Shown here one piece after another: positions 55,143-64,000 of a stretch of DNA of 64,000 bases. The first letter of the stretch is position 1, and each line of letters begins with the position of its first letter. The position numbers were made by a program, and so were the translations under genes. The notes under the pieces are model-generated. The model had not been told where the DNA came from and did no database searches. It saw only the letters and a program-made list of their open reading frames with translations. The DNA is from Hygrocybe punicea (taxonomy: Eukaryota; Basidiomycota; Agaricomycetes; Agaricales; Hygrophoraceae). The DNA is taken from NCBI GenBank assembly GCA_963556145.1, contig OY744467.1, positions 3,286,001 to 3,350,000 on the forward strand, read 5' to 3'.

Positions 55143-58037
55143 ATGACTATTACATCCACTCTTACCCCAGACATGATGCCCCTTCTAGGCCAGAAGGGAG
55201 CACCATCAAAGTTCACAGGCAGCCATGAGGATATCAAATGCTTCCTCAGGCACTACAACCAAGTTAGCAAAGCATATGGTCTCACAGATGCTGACAAATG
55301 TGATCGCATTGTGGACTATTGCTCTCGCAAGGTAGTCAAATTGATTGAAGCTCTGGATAGCTTCATGAGATCTGACTGGACCAAATTAGAAGCAGACTTC
55401 TTGAAGTACTATGATGCTGCTTACAAAGAAACACGTTACATCCTCAGAGATCTCTCAACTCTGACACGCCTTTGGAAACAAAAAGAGATCAAGACACTTA
55501 CCAGATGGAAACGCTATGAACGTAAATTTGTTACCATTGCAGGATGGCTTGAAGCCAAGAAGAAGATTTCCACAGATGAAAAAGCTGCATACTTTTGGTC
55601 TGGAATCAACAAGCATTTACGTCATCGCATTGAGCTCAGACTTAGCTCTGGCTCAACTCCCCTAGATGTAACCAAGCCATTCCCAATGGACAAAGTCATC
55701 AAGGTTGCAGAGATCCTATTTGAACGCAATCGATTTGACATTAATCTGGCAGATTCTGATGATGAAATTCCTGATAGAGACAGGGATGATGATTCAAATT
55801 CTTCCAGTGATGAATCATCAGATAATGAAAGTGATTCTGATTATAATGAAAGATACAAGAAGAAGAAGTTGGAAAAGAAGAAGAAGAGTCACAGGTATAA
55901 AGTGGATTCTGAAGATGAAACCCCCAAGAAAGCTACCAAAAAGGATGTTGATAGGAAGGATACCTTCAAGAAAGGGGCAGAGAAGAAGACCAAATCTGTA
56001 CAAGATGAGGTTGAAGCCCTAATCAAACAAATGGGAAACCTATCACTGGATGATCAGCGTTATGGACTAGCTTATTATAAGGCAATTAAGCTAGACCCAG
56101 ATGTTGCCCATTGTGTCAAGGCACCCCTCCTACACCAACCAAGAACCCTTCCAAAGCCTCCTGGAATCCTTCAGAATCAAATACCTAGCAAAGCACCATT
56201 CACTGCAAACATTGGAGAACGTGAACCCATCACCTGTTTCGGTTGTGGTATAAAAGGACATGGACTCCAGATATGCCCCAAGATAAATGAACTTATTCAG
56301 TCAGGAACTCTCATTAGAGATCCCCTTGGGAAACTAGTCAAGAGTGATGGATCCAACATACACCGCCGCATGGGTGAAACAATAATTCATGCTCTAGAAC
56401 GGAACGCTTCAGAAGCATTACAGACCAACTTCTATGCTCTTCAAGACCCATTCTCTGACTACTATCAGTCAGATGCTGAAGAAGATATGGATGCATTCTA
56501 TACACCTGCCACTTATGCTGGACATAATGGTATAGAAGATGTTCAGATTATGGCTGCTGACAGAGGCCAGCACAAGATTACCTCTGCCAGAAAAGAAGCA
56601 TTTGATGGAGTTTACCCACCTGCTAGACAGAGGAACAAGGACAAAGAAAACCTTAAACCAAGATCTACAGGCACTACTGCCAAACCTGCTTCAAAGCAGA
56701 ATCTCAATCAGGAAAATGTTCCTGCACCAGCCAACATTCCTAAAGGAAATCCACCTACTCGTATTGAAGAAATTCGCCAAATGCAACCTATTCCATTTGA
56801 TATCAGAGTACCTAGGACTGTACAACCCCCAGTTGCCAATGGAGACATTGAAATGCAGGACATTACAAACAAGTCTCACACTTCTAAAGCAACTCCTGAC
56901 AAGTCAATTCCACGTCCCAAGTTACCACTCAGGCAGTCGGAACTATCATCTAACATGGGAGATACTCAGGTTATCAACCAAATCCTTGATACCCCAGTTA
57001 CTCTTCAAGTTAGGGAAGTTCTAGCTTCATCCAGAGATTTATCAGATCAGCTTACAGAGATGCTGAAGAGAAAGAATCCCAAGGTCTCTGTAGTTGCAAG
57101 CACATATGCCCCAAGACAACATGGAATATTAATCAAGCTCAGAATGGAATGTGATAATTATCCTATCACTGCCATTATTGACACAGGATCCCAGCTCAAT
57201 GTTGTCAACAAAGAAATTTGGAAAGCAAGAATACGCAGACCAGTTGATTTAGGAAAAAGTCTTACCATGAATGATGCTAATGGAGGAGTAGGAACCCTCA
57301 AAGGTCTGGTACCAAATGTCCCATTGACATGTGGAGGTGTTCTTACTTATGCAGATCTATTCATTGGTGAGTCTGTACCATTCGATTTACTTCTTGGAAG
57401 ACCCTGGCAAAGGGGAAATTTTGTCACTATTGATGAAAGAATTGAAGGAACATATCTAGTTTTTAAAGATGCCTCAGACTCTGGAGCCAAGTTTGAAATA
57501 ATGGTCACGGCTGACCATTATCCTGCTCCTCAAAGACATGACCAGATTTTCACAATTACTGCATCTGAAAATAATTCTTCATGCAATAGTGCTACTCCTA
57601 GCACCAGTTCAGATTGCATACCACCCAGATTTAGGAGGTATCCCATTTCTGAACCCCAGGATTCAGAAGAATTATTTTCCAGTGAAGAAATAAATTCTCA
57701 AAACCTAGAAGAGGATAACCTGGAATTTGATATGTCCCTGGAAGATATTCCAGATTTAATCAACTCTTATGGAGATATCATAGATTTGGACACACCCTGC
57801 AGAAGTGATCCAGAAATTGATAAACCCCCTAGGATATCTGATGGACAGGCTCATGAAGAAGCTCCATTGTCCTCAGAACCAGAATCAAATTCCAAGGTAA
57901 ATTATTCTTATAAGGATATAGTGGAATTAGTTTTGGAGAACAATGGACAACAAGCAGATAAAAGTGCAGGTCCAGAGGAGACTACCACAGAACCCTCTGG
58001 CATGCAGAGGAACCCCCCCCCAATTTTTAATCAATGA
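55143..58037 (+). CDS. Gypsy Gag-protease polyprotein
   Basis: An open frame of 964 codons. Residues about 15-190 are an alpha-helical retrotransposon Gag region (GSHEDIKCFLRHYNQVSKAY, WTKLEADFLKYYD, ERKFVTIAGWLEAKKKIS). An acidic then Lys-rich segment is at about 200-300 and a CCHC knuckle CFGCGIKGHGLQIC near 364. The aspartic protease core is TAIIDTGSQLNVV near 677 with FDLLLGRPW near 748. Gag would form the particle and bind RNA and the protease would mature it. The acidic tail after the protease is of unknown role. The frame is intact, which is unusual among the decayed elements in this window. The ATG at 55143 follows the primer site by 75 bp and there is no better start. Confidence 0.85.
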   Translation: MTITSTLTPDMMPLLGQKGAPSKFTGSHEDIKCFLRHYNQVSKAYGLTDADKCDRIVDYCSRKVVKLIEALDSFMRSDWTKLEADFLKYYDAAYKETRYILRDLSTLTRLWKQKEIKTLTRWKRYERKFVTIAGWLEAKKKISTDEKAAYFWSGINKHLRHRIELRLSSGSTPLDVTKPFPMDKVIKVAEILFERNRFDINLADSDDEIPDRDRDDDSNSSSDESSDNESDSDYNERYKKKKLEKKKKSHRYKVDSEDETPKKATKKDVDRKDTFKKGAEKKTKSVQDEVEALIKQMGNLSLDDQRYGLAYYKAIKLDPDVAHCVKAPLLHQPRTLPKPPGILQNQIPSKAPFTANIGEREPITCFGCGIKGHGLQICPKINELIQSGTLIRDPLGKLVKSDGSNIHRRMGETIIHALERNASEALQTNFYALQDPFSDYYQSDAEEDMDAFYTPATYAGHNGIEDVQIMAADRGQHKITSARKEAFDGVYPPARQRNKDKENLKPRSTGTTAKPASKQNLNQENVPAPANIPKGNPPTRIEEIRQMQPIPFDIRVPRTVQPPVANGDIEMQDITNKSHTSKATPDKSIPRPKLPLRQSELSSNMGDTQVINQILDTPVTLQVREVLASSRDLSDQLTEMLKRKNPKVSVVASTYAPRQHGILIKLRMECDNYPITAIIDTGSQLNVVNKEIWKARIRRPVDLGKSLTMNDANGGVGTLKGLVPNVPLTCGGVLTYADLFIGESVPFDLLLGRPWQRGNFVTIDERIEGTYLVFKDASDSGAKFEIMVTADHYPAPQRHDQIFTITASENNSSCNSATPSTSSDCIPPRFRRYPISEPQDSEELFSSEEINSQNLEEDNLEFDMSLEDIPDLINSYGDIIDLDTPCRSDPEIDKPPRISDGQAHEEAPLSSEPESNSKVNYSYKDIVELVLENNGQQADKSAGPEETTTEPSGMQRNPPPIFNQ

Positions 58038-58253
58038 AATCCCACTTCCTCACGCTGTAATTGGATCCACACTGAGTGGAACCCAAATGCGGCTCAGACA
58101 ATCATCGCGGCGCTCGGCGATCAAGTTGAAGACCGACCCCAATCAGCCCGTTTCCTTTTTGCATCTCCTCTCGGATATCGACTCCCCCCCAAGCGGGATC
58201 GCTTCGGGACTCCATTCAAACATGGGGTCCTCTTAAATACGACGCTGGCCGCC

Positions 58254-59102
58254 ATGGATTCGTCCGGTGCCCCTCCTTCGTTAAGGATGGGGCACCTCAT
58301 TTTTCAATTTTATCCTGTATCACCGCCCCCTTCGTATTCGACTTCGGACGACTCTACTTCAGAATCTACGCTACATTTATCACCACTTTCTTCTATGTTC
58401 GACCCACGTCCACTGCTTCCACCGCTCTTCCCCGTCTCTACGTCACCACCGTCACCACCCTCTTGTCCCTCGTCTCGTACCTTATCATCTCGCGCATCAA
58501 CCCCGGCCATCAACAGCCGTATCGATGGCGACGACCAGAGCGAGTACGCGGACGATGAATGGAATTGCGACAACTCCATTGAAGGATGGGAGTGGGATGA
58601 TGCCGTGAGTCGTTATAATCACGCCCTCAAAAAATGTTCATTACCCCCTCGTAAGATGCACGAATCCGACTCAGATGACGAACGATTCGCCCTGGCGGCG
58701 AATGTTGCCATCGCTGAGGCCCCATTGGCCGCATTATTCACTATTCAATCAGCTACTGGACCCTTTTCAAGCCCCCCCTCGAATCGTCCCCCCAGTCGTG
58801 AACGATCGACATCGTATGCCGGTACCCATCATGAGCAACCCCCCGCGGCTTCGCTCGTGCATAACCTCGTCGCACAAATAGTGCCATCCGTCAACATGGA
58901 CCTCCCCGACTTCGACAACAACCTCCGCGATTACACCACGGCCGAATCACGATCGCACGCGATAGCGGTATGTAATGATCGCGACCCGTCTATATCTCTC
59001 GTTAATAACGCTATGGAGGCACAGGAATTACCTGCCCCCTCGCGCTTCCTTGCTACATCGAATATCCGTATCACACGCCATCCCATTTCATCCACGCGAT
59101 AA
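58254..59102 (+). CDS. Gypsy accessory frame 1, Ser/Pro-rich, CpG-rich patch
   Basis: 282 codons from MDSSGAPPSLRMGHLIF, Ser/Pro-rich, then DDEWNCDNSIEGWEWDDAVS and FALAANVAIAEAPLAAL. No known domain. Its base composition differs sharply from the sequence before 58050 and after 59110 (many CpGs against almost none). The following frame overlaps it. It may be a remnant of one long spacer ORF between gag-pro and pol, broken by frameshifts. Confidence 0.45.
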   Translation: MDSSGAPPSLRMGHLIFQFYPVSPPPSYSTSDDSTSESTLHLSPLSSMFDPRPLLPPLFPVSTSPPSPPSCPSSRTLSSRASTPAINSRIDGDDQSEYADDEWNCDNSIEGWEWDDAVSRYNHALKKCSLPPRKMHESDSDDERFALAANVAIAEAPLAALFTIQSATGPFSSPPSNRPPSRERSTSYAGTHHEQPPAASLVHNLVAQIVPSVNMDLPDFDNNLRDYTTAESRSHAIAVCNDRDPSISLVNNAMEAQELPAPSRFLATSNIRITRHPISSTR

Positions 59103-60738
59103 CCCACCTACGCCACCTAGCCTACTCTATCCTGAACAGGATCCACCCCCAAGACCCCTCCTCAATGGACCCTGGTTCCCTCAAGACCTCCGCTTCCCAT
59201 TTCAGTCACCCCCTCCTTCCCCTTCCCCATCTTTCTTTCGTGATCCTTATGCCACCCCTTCACCCATAGTGTCACCCATGTATTCTCCAGTATTAAATCC
59301 TATTAGTCCAGATTGTGACCCCTTTGAAGAATCCCCTTCTACTGTTTATGAAGTCCACCCCAATGCTGATCCTAGTGATCCAGCCAATGTAAATTATCTG
59401 GAATACCTTGTACACCCATCTTCCTCTACCAATGATGACAGCTCTTCCTTGTACATGGATCAGGAAGACTCAGCTGAAGAAGACAGTATCTCCTCAGACA
59501 CACCCCTCATTCCCAAAATTCAAACTCTTAGGCCACCCATACCTTGTCCAAATTTAGAGGAGACTGGAGACAGTGACAATAGAATTCAAGGACACCCACC
59601 CAGCAGGACCTGGATCAGTCCTGAATCTATTTTTGGATCTTCAGATGAGGAATATTCGGATTCTTCAGACTCTTCAGATTGTTCAATGGACCTGGAGACA
59701 GACTCAGAAGATGAATTGGATATGTTTAGATGGGAGGATGAAGTGAAGGACCATCCAACAATCAGCCCTAATTCAGGATCAAGTTCTCATTGTGACCCAC
59801 CTCCCCCAGTTGTATCTACAACTGATGTGGACATTCTCAAAGCTAGTTCATTAAATCCAATGGCCAAGCCATTCATTCCATCAACATCTATTCACAAATC
59901 AGATGATCCCTGGCCCCCTCCAGAAGGAGCAGAGATCACCTCATTGTCTGATGAAGATACACAGATTCCTTTTGACAAGGCAAAGTCTTTACATGCCTTG
60001 GAGACCAATATTCCTCAAGAGAATAATTCTAGATTGTTATCCCCTATTTCTCTGGAAACCACCCCTGCTCTTAGGTCTACTTTCCCAGAGACCAATCTTC
60101 TCTGTCAATTGGAAGCTGAAATACCCCTTCAATCTTCATCTATCCCCATTCAAGTATTCGCTATTACTACTTCAGATCAAGGCCATTCACAATCTCATGA
60201 TCATTCACAACCTCATGATCATCCACAACCTCGTGACTTAGCTGCAGCACAGATCCTTGCAGCTGAGCCAGACTTCCATACTACTCAGGATGTTCATTTG
60301 GGAATTCTTAGTGCAATTCGTGGTGCCATTGTAGAAGGAATTCGTCATATTGCAGCAAGACTCGCTACTCAAGCTTGGAAGTCTCGCATTGACCAGAGAC
60401 CTGCCAATGATCCAGTTCGTCTCTACTTCTATCGTCAATGCTATTTGTTTCGTTTTCTGGACAGAGAAAACAAACTACCTCCTCCATCCAATCCTACTTC
60501 TCACAACAAGCCTATTCGTTTTCTGGAATCCAACCCCCTTCTCACTCATGAAGAAATTGAATTTCTTCGAAATGCTTCCATGGTATTTCGCTCCAATCGC
60601 AGATTTCTACTTGCAGATGCAATTAACGCTGTCCTGGACATGCGCTTTCGTCGCTCTGATACAATCAATGCTCTCTTCGATGAAGGATACTTTGACATAC
60701 CAGATTTCAGCAGACCCCGTCAAAGGCCTCCTCAATAA
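58975..60738 (+). CDS. Gypsy accessory frame 2, acidic disordered region plus conserved C-terminal helix block
   Basis: 587 codons. Most is Pro/Ser/Asp/Glu-rich. The C-terminal 130 residues are compact (FHTTQDVHLGILSAIRGAIV, LYFYRQCYLFRFLDRENKLP, LTHEEIEFLRNASMVFRSNR, DAINAVLDMRFRRSDTINAL). I believe such blocks accompany other basidiomycete gypsy elements between protease and RT; role unknown. The pol frame overlaps its end in another phase, so pol may be reached by splicing or frameshifting. Confidence 0.5.
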   Translation: MIATRLYLSLITLWRHRNYLPPRASLLHRISVSHAIPFHPRDNPPTPPSLLYPEQDPPPRPLLNGPWFPQDLRFPFQSPPPSPSPSFFRDPYATPSPIVSPMYSPVLNPISPDCDPFEESPSTVYEVHPNADPSDPANVNYLEYLVHPSSSTNDDSSSLYMDQEDSAEEDSISSDTPLIPKIQTLRPPIPCPNLEETGDSDNRIQGHPPSRTWISPESIFGSSDEEYSDSSDSSDCSMDLETDSEDELDMFRWEDEVKDHPTISPNSGSSSHCDPPPPVVSTTDVDILKASSLNPMAKPFIPSTSIHKSDDPWPPPEGAEITSLSDEDTQIPFDKAKSLHALETNIPQENNSRLLSPISLETTPALRSTFPETNLLCQLEAEIPLQSSSIPIQVFAITTSDQGHSQSHDHSQPHDHPQPRDLAAAQILAAEPDFHTTQDVHLGILSAIRGAIVEGIRHIAARLATQAWKSRIDQRPANDPVRLYFYRQCYLFRFLDRENKLPPPSNPTSHNKPIRFLESNPLLTHEEIEFLRNASMVFRSNRRFLLADAINAVLDMRFRRSDTINALFDEGYFDIPDFSRPRQRPPQ

Positions 60739-60959
60739 AGGACAGCATCCAATTGTAACAAGTCTGTTTTGTATAATTGAACCAATGTTTTTATTTTATA
60801 TGCTGCTCTTTCTGTTGATGTACAGATTTTTCTTTTCCTTTACAGAATTGCTCTTATGTCTTTTTCTCATTATAGTTGAACTCTTACCCCTAATCTCCAT
60901 AATCTCCAGAATTGTTGTTTTTTGTTTACACTTTCTTTTGAATTTTTTCTTGCAGGACA

Positions 60960-63136
60960 ATACCTTGCAAAGTACCATTACTAGTCCAGAGGATTCAAGT
61001 ACTGTACAAGCCACTGCAGTAAATGAAGAACAACTCTTTGTTCTGTATGCCACTGTGCATCACCAAGAAGAATCAGATAATCCTACTCCTAATTGTTCAG
61101 TCAAGAACACCATGATCCACATAGAAGATAAATCAGACTCTGAAAATGAAAATTCTGAAGAGGCAGATGCTATGCCTTTTCTTCTAGAAATTTCAGATTC
61201 AGAGGATGATGAAGAAGAAGAAGCAGATTATTATTATACCATTGGAGGAAGAGAAGAGACCTTACCATACAGTGAGGATGACATCCTCATTGTCCCTTCT
61301 CAAGATTATAATGATGAAGGATATCCAAATGTGCTATCAGCTTACAAGAGAGTTGATCAGAAAGTGCATCCAGTGCAAGGAACATTCCCAGAGACTGCTA
61401 GAGTCACAAGGCAGTTTCCCCATGACCCCCTTGCCAATCTCCCTCAATTGCCAACACACCCTCCAACATTCACCCCTACCCAGAAACTCTCATTGGAACG
61501 TTTAGAGTTTCTCAATATCAATCATACAGGATTTTTATGGCCAGAAGAAGAGAAATTATTTGCTCATGTGATGTTCCTCAATCAAGAATCTATTGCATTT
61601 GAAGACAAAGAGAGAGGAACACTCAAGGATTCATATTTCTCCCCATACATCATGCCAGTAATCCCACATACCCCATGGGTATATAGGAACATCCCTATCC
61701 CCCCAGGAATTAGAGAGAAAGTCATTGAAGTTCTCAAGCTCAAGGTTGAAGCCAATGTATATGAAGCCAGTCAATCTTCATATAGATCCAGGTGGTTTTG
61801 TGTGTTGAAGAAAGATGGAAAGCTTCGATTTGTCCATGACCTGCAGCCTCTGAACAAAGTTACTATCAGAGAAGCTGGACTCTTACCCATTATTGATGAC
61901 TTTGTGGAACCATTTGCTGGAAGGCAATGCTACACAGTGTTTGATTTAATGTGGGGATTTGATGCTAGGAAAGTCCATCCAGATTCACGCGATATGACTG
62001 CATTTTGGTCACCCCTTGGATTACTTCGCCTTACATCACTGCCCACTGGATTCACCAATTCACCTGCTGAATTCCAGAGATGCATGACTTTCGTTCTTCA
62101 AGATGAAATGCCTGAGATAGCCAATATCTTTATTGATGATTGTTCTATCAAAGGACCAGTTTCAAATTACCTGGACACAGAAGGAAAACCAGAAGTGCTC
62201 ACAGACAACCCAGGAATCAGGAGATTCATCTGGGAACATGCTTGTGATGTACATCGCATAATGCACAGAATTAAACGTGCTGGAGCTACTTTTTCAGCCA
62301 AGAAGACACAGATTTGCAGACAAGAAGCTATTATCGTCGGACAGAAATGTACCCCAGCAGGACGCATTCCTGAAGATGACAAAGTTTCAAAAGTTCTTAG
62401 TTGGCCACCACTCAAGACTCCCAGAGATGTCAGAGGATTTTTGGGACTCTGTGGCACAGTTCGTGTTTGGATTCAAGATTATTCCCTTCTTGCAAGACCC
62501 CTCACAGAATTAGTTCACAAAGGAGCAGAGTTCATTTGGGATGAAAGGAGACAAGCAGCCTTTGATACTCTGAAGCAAAGAGTATCATCAGCTCCTGCTT
62601 TAAATCCCATTGACTATCATTCAGACAACCCCGTCTTTTTATCAGTTGATAGCAGTGCTATCGCTGCAGGATTTATTCTCTCACAGATTGATGACAATGG
62701 AAGACGCCGTCCAGCTCGTTATGGATCACTACCCATGAATGAAAGAGAGTCCAGATATTCCCAGCCCAAATTGGAATTATATGGACTCTATCGCGCATTA
62801 CGTCACTGGCGAATTCATCTTATTGGAGTGAAGAATTTGCATGTTGAAGTTGATGCTAAATACATCAGAGGCATGCTTAATGAACCTGATCTCCAACCCA
62901 ATGCCGCAATCAACAGATGGATTCAGGGAATCCTTCTTTTTGATTTCAATTTAATTCATGTCCCAGCAAAGCAATTTAAAGGACCAGATGCCCTCTCCAG
63001 GAGAGAATTAGCAGAGGATGAAGAAATAATAGAACATGATGATTCCTGGCTGGATGACATTGCACTGCTCATTCATGTCCCAGACCCTCACCAAATCAAG
63101 AGATATTGTTTCTCCAAAATTGCCATACAAGACTAG
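60960..63136 (+). CDS. Gypsy Pol: reverse transcriptase and RNase H
   Basis: The open frame extends back to 60350, but 60350-60955 overlaps the previous frame and a T-rich, hydrophobic stretch ending CTTGCAG, so I place the meaningful start near 60960. RT motifs: YRSRWFCVLKKDGKLRFVHD, LQPLN, CYTVFDLMWGFDARKV, LPTGFTNSPAEFQRC and the catalytic NIFIDDCSIKG (FIDD in place of YVDD). Then KVLSWPPLKTPRDVRGFLGL (thumb/connection) and RNase H FLSVDSSAIAAGFILSQIDD with RYSQPKLELYGLYRALRHW. It synthesises and degrades template strands during reverse transcription. The frame ends at TAG 63134-63136; integrase continues one base out of phase. Confidence 0.85.
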
Positions 63137-64000
63137 CACACTCCCATCCTCAAATGCTCCTAGATCAAAACAGGAGAAAATACTTCAGGATGTATATCAT
63201 TTCCTCTCCACACTAGAAATGCCTCCTACAGAATCTTTGCAGGCTCGTAAAAGATTTCTGAAGAAGGTTTCAGAATTCTATCTCAAAGCAACACACATGT
63301 TCAAGAGAAATGGAAAACGATCTCCTTTATTGGTAATCATGAACCCAAGGAAGAGAATAGCCATTCTGACTCAGGCTCATGAGAACCTAGGACATAAAGG
63401 AGAACATGCAGTATTCGATTTAGTACGACTTCGTTTCTATTGGCCACACCTCAGGACAGATGTTCGCCATCATGTTTCATCCTGTCATGAATGTCAAATT
63501 CGTACCTTAAAGAAGATGGAGATATCCCCTACCATTTCTACTCCCACCACTCTATTCCAAAAGGTTTACATTGATGTGATGTCTATGCCACCATCAGGAG
63601 GATTCAATTTCATTGTTGCTGCCCGTGATGATCTCTCAGGCACAACTGAAGTTCGCGCCATTCGTTCCAACAATTCCCAGAACCTAGCAAAGTTCTTCTG
63701 GGAACAGATCTATTGTCGCTATGGAGCCATTGGTCATGTAGTCACAGACAATGGAAGCGAAGTCAAAGGTGCATTTGAAATCCTACTTCGTCGTATGAAG
63801 ATTCCTCAGGTTCGCATCACACCTTACAACAAACATGCCAATGGAGTAGTGGAACGTGGACATTTCACATTAAGAGAAGCTATTGTCAAATCTTGTGACA
63901 AGGACAAATTTGGAGGAATTCGAAACTGGCATAAGCATGTTGAAGCTGCTATGTTCGCAGATCGAATCACAGTTAGTAGTGTGACAGGATATTCACCCTA
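63137..64000 (+). CDS. Gypsy integrase, partial, in the +1 frame
   Basis: From about 63123 the +1 frame reads without stops to the window end. It has a zinc-binding HHCC block (HENLGHKGEHAVFDLVRL, HHVSSCHECQIRT) and a DDE core: first Asp in VYIDVMSMP, second in VVTDNGSEVKG, Glu in NKHANGVVERGH. It inserts the cDNA into the genome. The phase change from RNase H is a single-base shift near 63110-63135, either a mutation or programmed. C terminus and 3' LTR lie outside. Confidence 0.8.

Larger units (their letters stand above)
53149..64000 (+). mobile_element. Ty3/gypsy LTR retrotransposon, 5' LTR to integrase, runs off the window
   Basis: TGTCATGATCC at 53149 abuts the mariner coding sequence. 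A long LTR region with repeats and a TATA box follows, then a primer-binding-like TGGAGCCCACCGCGAGGG at 55051. Order inside is gag-protease, two extra acidic frames, RT-RNase H and integrase, i.e. the Ty3/gypsy order. The 3' LTR is beyond 64000, so target duplication and LTR age cannot be read here. Much of it is CpG-poor, apart from 58060-59110. Confidence 0.85.

Noticed and set aside
60770..60955. Possible envelope-type transmembrane segment
   Set aside because: Hydrophobicity follows from T-rich DNA and the position before RT is wrong for an env gene; intron-like features are a simpler reading.

Overview
The window reads as a transposon-dense segment of a filamentous basidiomycete (Agaricomycetes) nuclear genome. 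The grounds are GT-AG introns of about 45-65 nt in the host-type genes, a fungal CLIP-170-type gene, and an assemblage of Helitron, PIF/Harbinger, Tnp2-like, Tc1/mariner, copia and gypsy elements whose proteins resemble agaricomycete families. The species cannot be named from sequence alone. I found no tRNA, rRNA or CRISPR array.

Layout. 0-9.2 kb: four intron-rich genes of lineage-restricted families that I cannot assign (A minus, B plus, C minus, D plus), with a 104-bp palindromic satellite between C and D. 9.2-18.4 kb: a Helitron encoding one giant Rep-helicase protein with a C-terminal USP-like cysteine protease domain, broken by one TGA and a 384-bp MITE. 18.4-21.4 kb: a PIF/Harbinger element (DDE transposase plus convergent Myb/SANT gene) cut on its left by the Helitron. 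22.0-29.0 kb: a second copy of family A split by a 6.0-kb Helitron-like element (HLE-A). 29.2-30.7 kb: orphan gene E. 30.7-36 kb: a Helitron 3' end, a copia-type LTR element with 5-bp target duplications, and two non-autonomous HLEs nested in them. 36-41.5 kb: a GC-rich hAT-like element, a TA-flanked MITE and tandem repeats. 41.5-46.8 kb: a decayed Tnp2-like (CACTA-group) transposase split by another HLE. 47.3-51.5 kb: an apparently intact CLIP-170 homologue, the one clearly recognisable housekeeping gene. 52.2-53.1 kb: a mariner transposase relic interrupted by a long Ty3/gypsy retrotransposon that fills the rest of the window and runs off its end.

The most interesting signal is a family of at least four Helitron-like elements (32481-33630, 34065-35957, 22657-28676, 42556-44519) with a common 3' hairpin and AACAAG end, a TTAYGA-type 5' end and insertion directly before a T without target duplication. 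For two of them the pre-insertion site can be checked inside this window. The non-autonomous members carry unrelated tandem-repeat arrays. The largest still carries pieces of the protein encoded by the 10-18 kb Helitron.

A second theme is CpG decay. In-frame TGA codons where the family or sister copy suggests CGA recur in unrelated elements, and 8 of the 11 differences I count between the two copia LTRs are CpG versus TpG/CpA. This fits methylation-driven deamination or a RIP-like process. The nesting gives a relative order of insertions.
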